Source of the DNA: an uncultured Methanomassiliicoccus sp.
GTDB taxonomy: Archaea > Thermoplasmatota > Thermoplasmata > Methanomassiliicoccales > Methanomassiliicoccaceae
Direction of reading: 5' to 3'
DNA: 64,000 nt
NCBI GenBank assembly: GCA_944319735.1
Contig: CALUEU010000001.1
Span: forward strand, 1 to 64,000
Below are positions 62,430 to 64,000 of this stretch, in pieces. The notes under the pieces are model-generated. The model made no database searches. It had not been told where the DNA came from and saw only the letters and a program-made list of their open reading frames with translations. Within the stretch, counting starts at the first letter, position 1. Each line of letters starts with the position of its first letter. The position numbers and the translations under genes were made by a program.

Positions 62430-63935
62430 TTATAACCTCACTTCAGTATTAAGTTTAATTATTTTCCCATCTGGACAAAAATCAGACAAATAAAATCCAA
62501 ATTGATAATTTTTTAACATGCTGTCGATTCTTTTGAAAAATTCTGGCATATCATAAATCAGCAGATCTATGTATTCATACATACTGCCACCAGCGCTCCC
62601 AAGAGATATTCCGATTTCTCTGCTGCTTCCTTTTTCTCCAAGAATTTCTTCAATCAGATAGTCTTCAAAATCATACCTGAGATCAAACAGCCTGTTTCTA
62701 TCCATTTCCATCGGCCATACATAAAAAAGGTAAACGAGTTTAGCACCAGAGTTTTCCATATTCATATATGTATTTCTTACATCAGAATGATATTCAGCAA
62801 CTGAATCCAAAAGAGATGTTGAACCGCTGAGTATATCATATCTCAGTTTATCCGTATCTGCATTTGTAAAGGTATATGCAACACGAATATTGCTGGGATT
62901 TTCAATCATTTCTTTTCCATATAGCTTTAGAGTATTAGATAGTTTTTCACTTAGCTGGAGCACTGAGAACATGTCATCAATTGGAGATTGCAAGACTGCT
63001 ACAGTGTTTATATAAAGTCTCAATATATTTTCACTCAGTAGTACTTTCAGCATCTTGGAAAATAGCATGTTTGCTTCATCAATTTCCATTGGCAGGAAAT
63101 CTTCTGAATAATAGTACAAATCAAATTTATTTGATTCGGGATCATAATTGAATGTTAATTTGACTTCTTCTATCAGAATACCATCTATTGAGCGACTAGC
63201 TCTAAGGCTCCGCGATTCAGATGCAGATATGGAAATATGCCATTTATCTTGAATTTGCCGTGGGGCTTTGGAAATAAGATATGGAAGCAAGTAGAAAAGA
63301 TAACTGTTGCTGTTTAACACAAATGTGAGCTTAAAATTTTTTTCAAGGATGCAATCAACATCATTAGTTATTGAATCCATACCTTCTGATACAAAAGAAG
63401 TTATTTCAGAAGGGCATCTTTCACAATTTTCAGAAAGTTCAGATAATTTTGATTCATTTTCACAGAACCAGTTCCAGAATGATGTTACTCTGTCTGTGAA
63501 GGAGTATTCAGGAAGAAATTCACGCCTAGGGACAAATCTCTCTGCCAACTTATCCAAATGAAGTTTGACATAATAATGAAAGTGACAATATTCTACAAAA
63601 TCTGAAGCATAATCCCCCTCAGAATTCAATTCAAATGCTTTACATATTTCTTCTTCTACCTTTGCCATATCATCCATAAAATAGTAAGCCTGTCCAATCA
63701 TGAAGTGCCATATGTAGTCTTCAATGCCCTCTTCGCTGACAGAGAGGAGACTGTTTATGGCTTCACGATACTTGTAAGTGTGCAGATATGCATCTGCTAA
63801 AAGAATGATTAAATCATAATCCAATCTATTTTCTGGAATGTTTGAAATCTCTTTAATGATGTCAGAATAATTTTTATCGTTCCGCAGCTTATCTAAACGC
63901 TTATAAAGTTTTTGTCTCACTATAATCAGTTTCAT
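62430..63935 (-). CDS. TPR-module protein with second unrecognised C-terminal domain
   Basis: A 501-residue protein of unknown function, the first gene of the operon in this window. The N terminus repeats the shared module (RLDKLRNDKNYSDIIKEISN ... YDLIILLADAYLHTYKYREA ... YIWHFMIGQAYYFMDDMAKV). Residues from about 130 onward differ from the other two proteins and show no known domain; ENESKLSELSENCERCPSEI carries an unpaired cysteine pair. A GTG 15 bases after the ATG would give an N terminus matching the paralogues more closely, so the start is uncertain. The promoter is at or beyond the window end. Confidence 0.8.
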   Translation of the reverse strand: MKLIIVRQKLYKRLDKLRNDKNYSDIIKEISNIPENRLDYDLIILLADAYLHTYKYREAINSLLSVSEEGIEDYIWHFMIGQAYYFMDDMAKVEEEICKAFELNSEGDYASDFVEYCHFHYYVKLHLDKLAERFVPRREFLPEYSFTDRVTSFWNWFCENESKLSELSENCERCPSEITSFVSEGMDSITNDVDCILEKNFKLTFVLNSNSYLFYLLPYLISKAPRQIQDKWHISISASESRSLRASRSIDGILIEEVKLTFNYDPESNKFDLYYYSEDFLPMEIDEANMLFSKMLKVLLSENILRLYINTVAVLQSPIDDMFSVLQLSEKLSNTLKLYGKEMIENPSNIRVAYTFTNADTDKLRYDILSGSTSLLDSVAEYHSDVRNTYMNMENSGAKLVYLFYVWPMEMDRNRLFDLRYDFEDYLIEEILGEKGSSREIGISLGSAGGSMYEYIDLLIYDMPEFFKRIDSMLKNYQFGFYLSDFCPDGKIIKLNTEVRL

Positions 63936-64000
63936 ATCGAATCATTAGTATTTAGAAAATGGTATTAGTTGACAGAGATAATATCTGATCTGAATACAGC
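63936..64000. other. Upstream region of the TPR operon
   Basis: The last 65 bases hold no gene that I can see. They may include the promoter of the minus-strand operon, or it may continue with more genes beyond the window. Confidence 0.3.

Overview
The window is archaeal, most likely from a Methanomassiliicoccales methanogen (Thermoplasmata), possibly a moderately AT-rich gut lineage such as a Methanomassiliicoccus intestinalis relative. The archaeal signature comes from a proteasome beta subunit next to the KH/beta-CASP nuclease aCPSF1, RFC large subunit, archaeal-type glutamyl-tRNA synthetase, archaeal phosphoglycerate mutase, Taw1 (wyosine synthesis) and two ether-lipid enzymes (a geranylgeranyl reductase and a UbiA-type DGGGP synthase). 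Only one of the CDS stop codons I read (porB) is TAG, which fits a pyrrolysine-using lineage. The order-level call is an inference.

Layout. 0-8 kb: a CTAAT tandem repeat, a FecBCD-type metal-chelate ABC transporter (minus strand), an FmdE-like zinc protein, a DUF4143 ATPase, a MarR-MATE efflux operon and a MazEF pair. 8-24 kb: a type I-C CRISPR-Cas system in two pieces. The interference operon cas3-cas5c-cas8c-cas7 is on the minus strand and the adaptation operon cas4-cas1-cas2 on the plus strand. Between them lie a nitroreductase, a decayed array, gltX, a UbiD decarboxylase and an inverted two-repeat array. The main array of 45 repeats follows cas2, and a fourth small array lies at 32.4 kb. 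24-31 kb: a pyruvate ferredoxin oxidoreductase operon (porCDAB) running into indolepyruvate ferredoxin oxidoreductase (iorAB), facing a thiamine salvage pair (thiM-thiE). 31-40 kb: small zinc/cysteine proteins, a VOC protein, an acetyltransferase, apgM, a U32 peptidase, and a lipid-saturation cluster (ferredoxin, geranylgeranyl reductase, UbiA). 40-46 kb: psmB, aCPSF1, taw1, rfcL. 46-51 kb: a 12-TM protein built from a triplicated 4-TM unit, a BspA-like leucine-rich surface protein, a YgjP-like metallopeptidase and a small membrane-anchored protein. 51-55 kb: two heme catalases around a radical-SAM protein. 55-58.6 kb: a second FecBCD-type transporter whose binding protein carries a dockerin domain, preceded by two tandem operator-like palindromes. 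58.8-64 kb: a tight four-gene minus-strand operon of hypothetical proteins, three of which share one N-terminal TPR module followed by unrelated C-terminal domains (one is SUFU plus DUF2185). I consider this last operon the most likely undescribed system here.

Working together: POR and IOR supply reduced ferredoxin and acyl-CoA chemistry; the ferredoxin/GGR/UbiA block makes and saturates ether lipids; two siderophore/metal importers and two catalases suggest that iron and oxidative stress matter to this anaerobe; the CRISPR arrays record repeated contact with related viruses, since several spacers encode homologous peptides.
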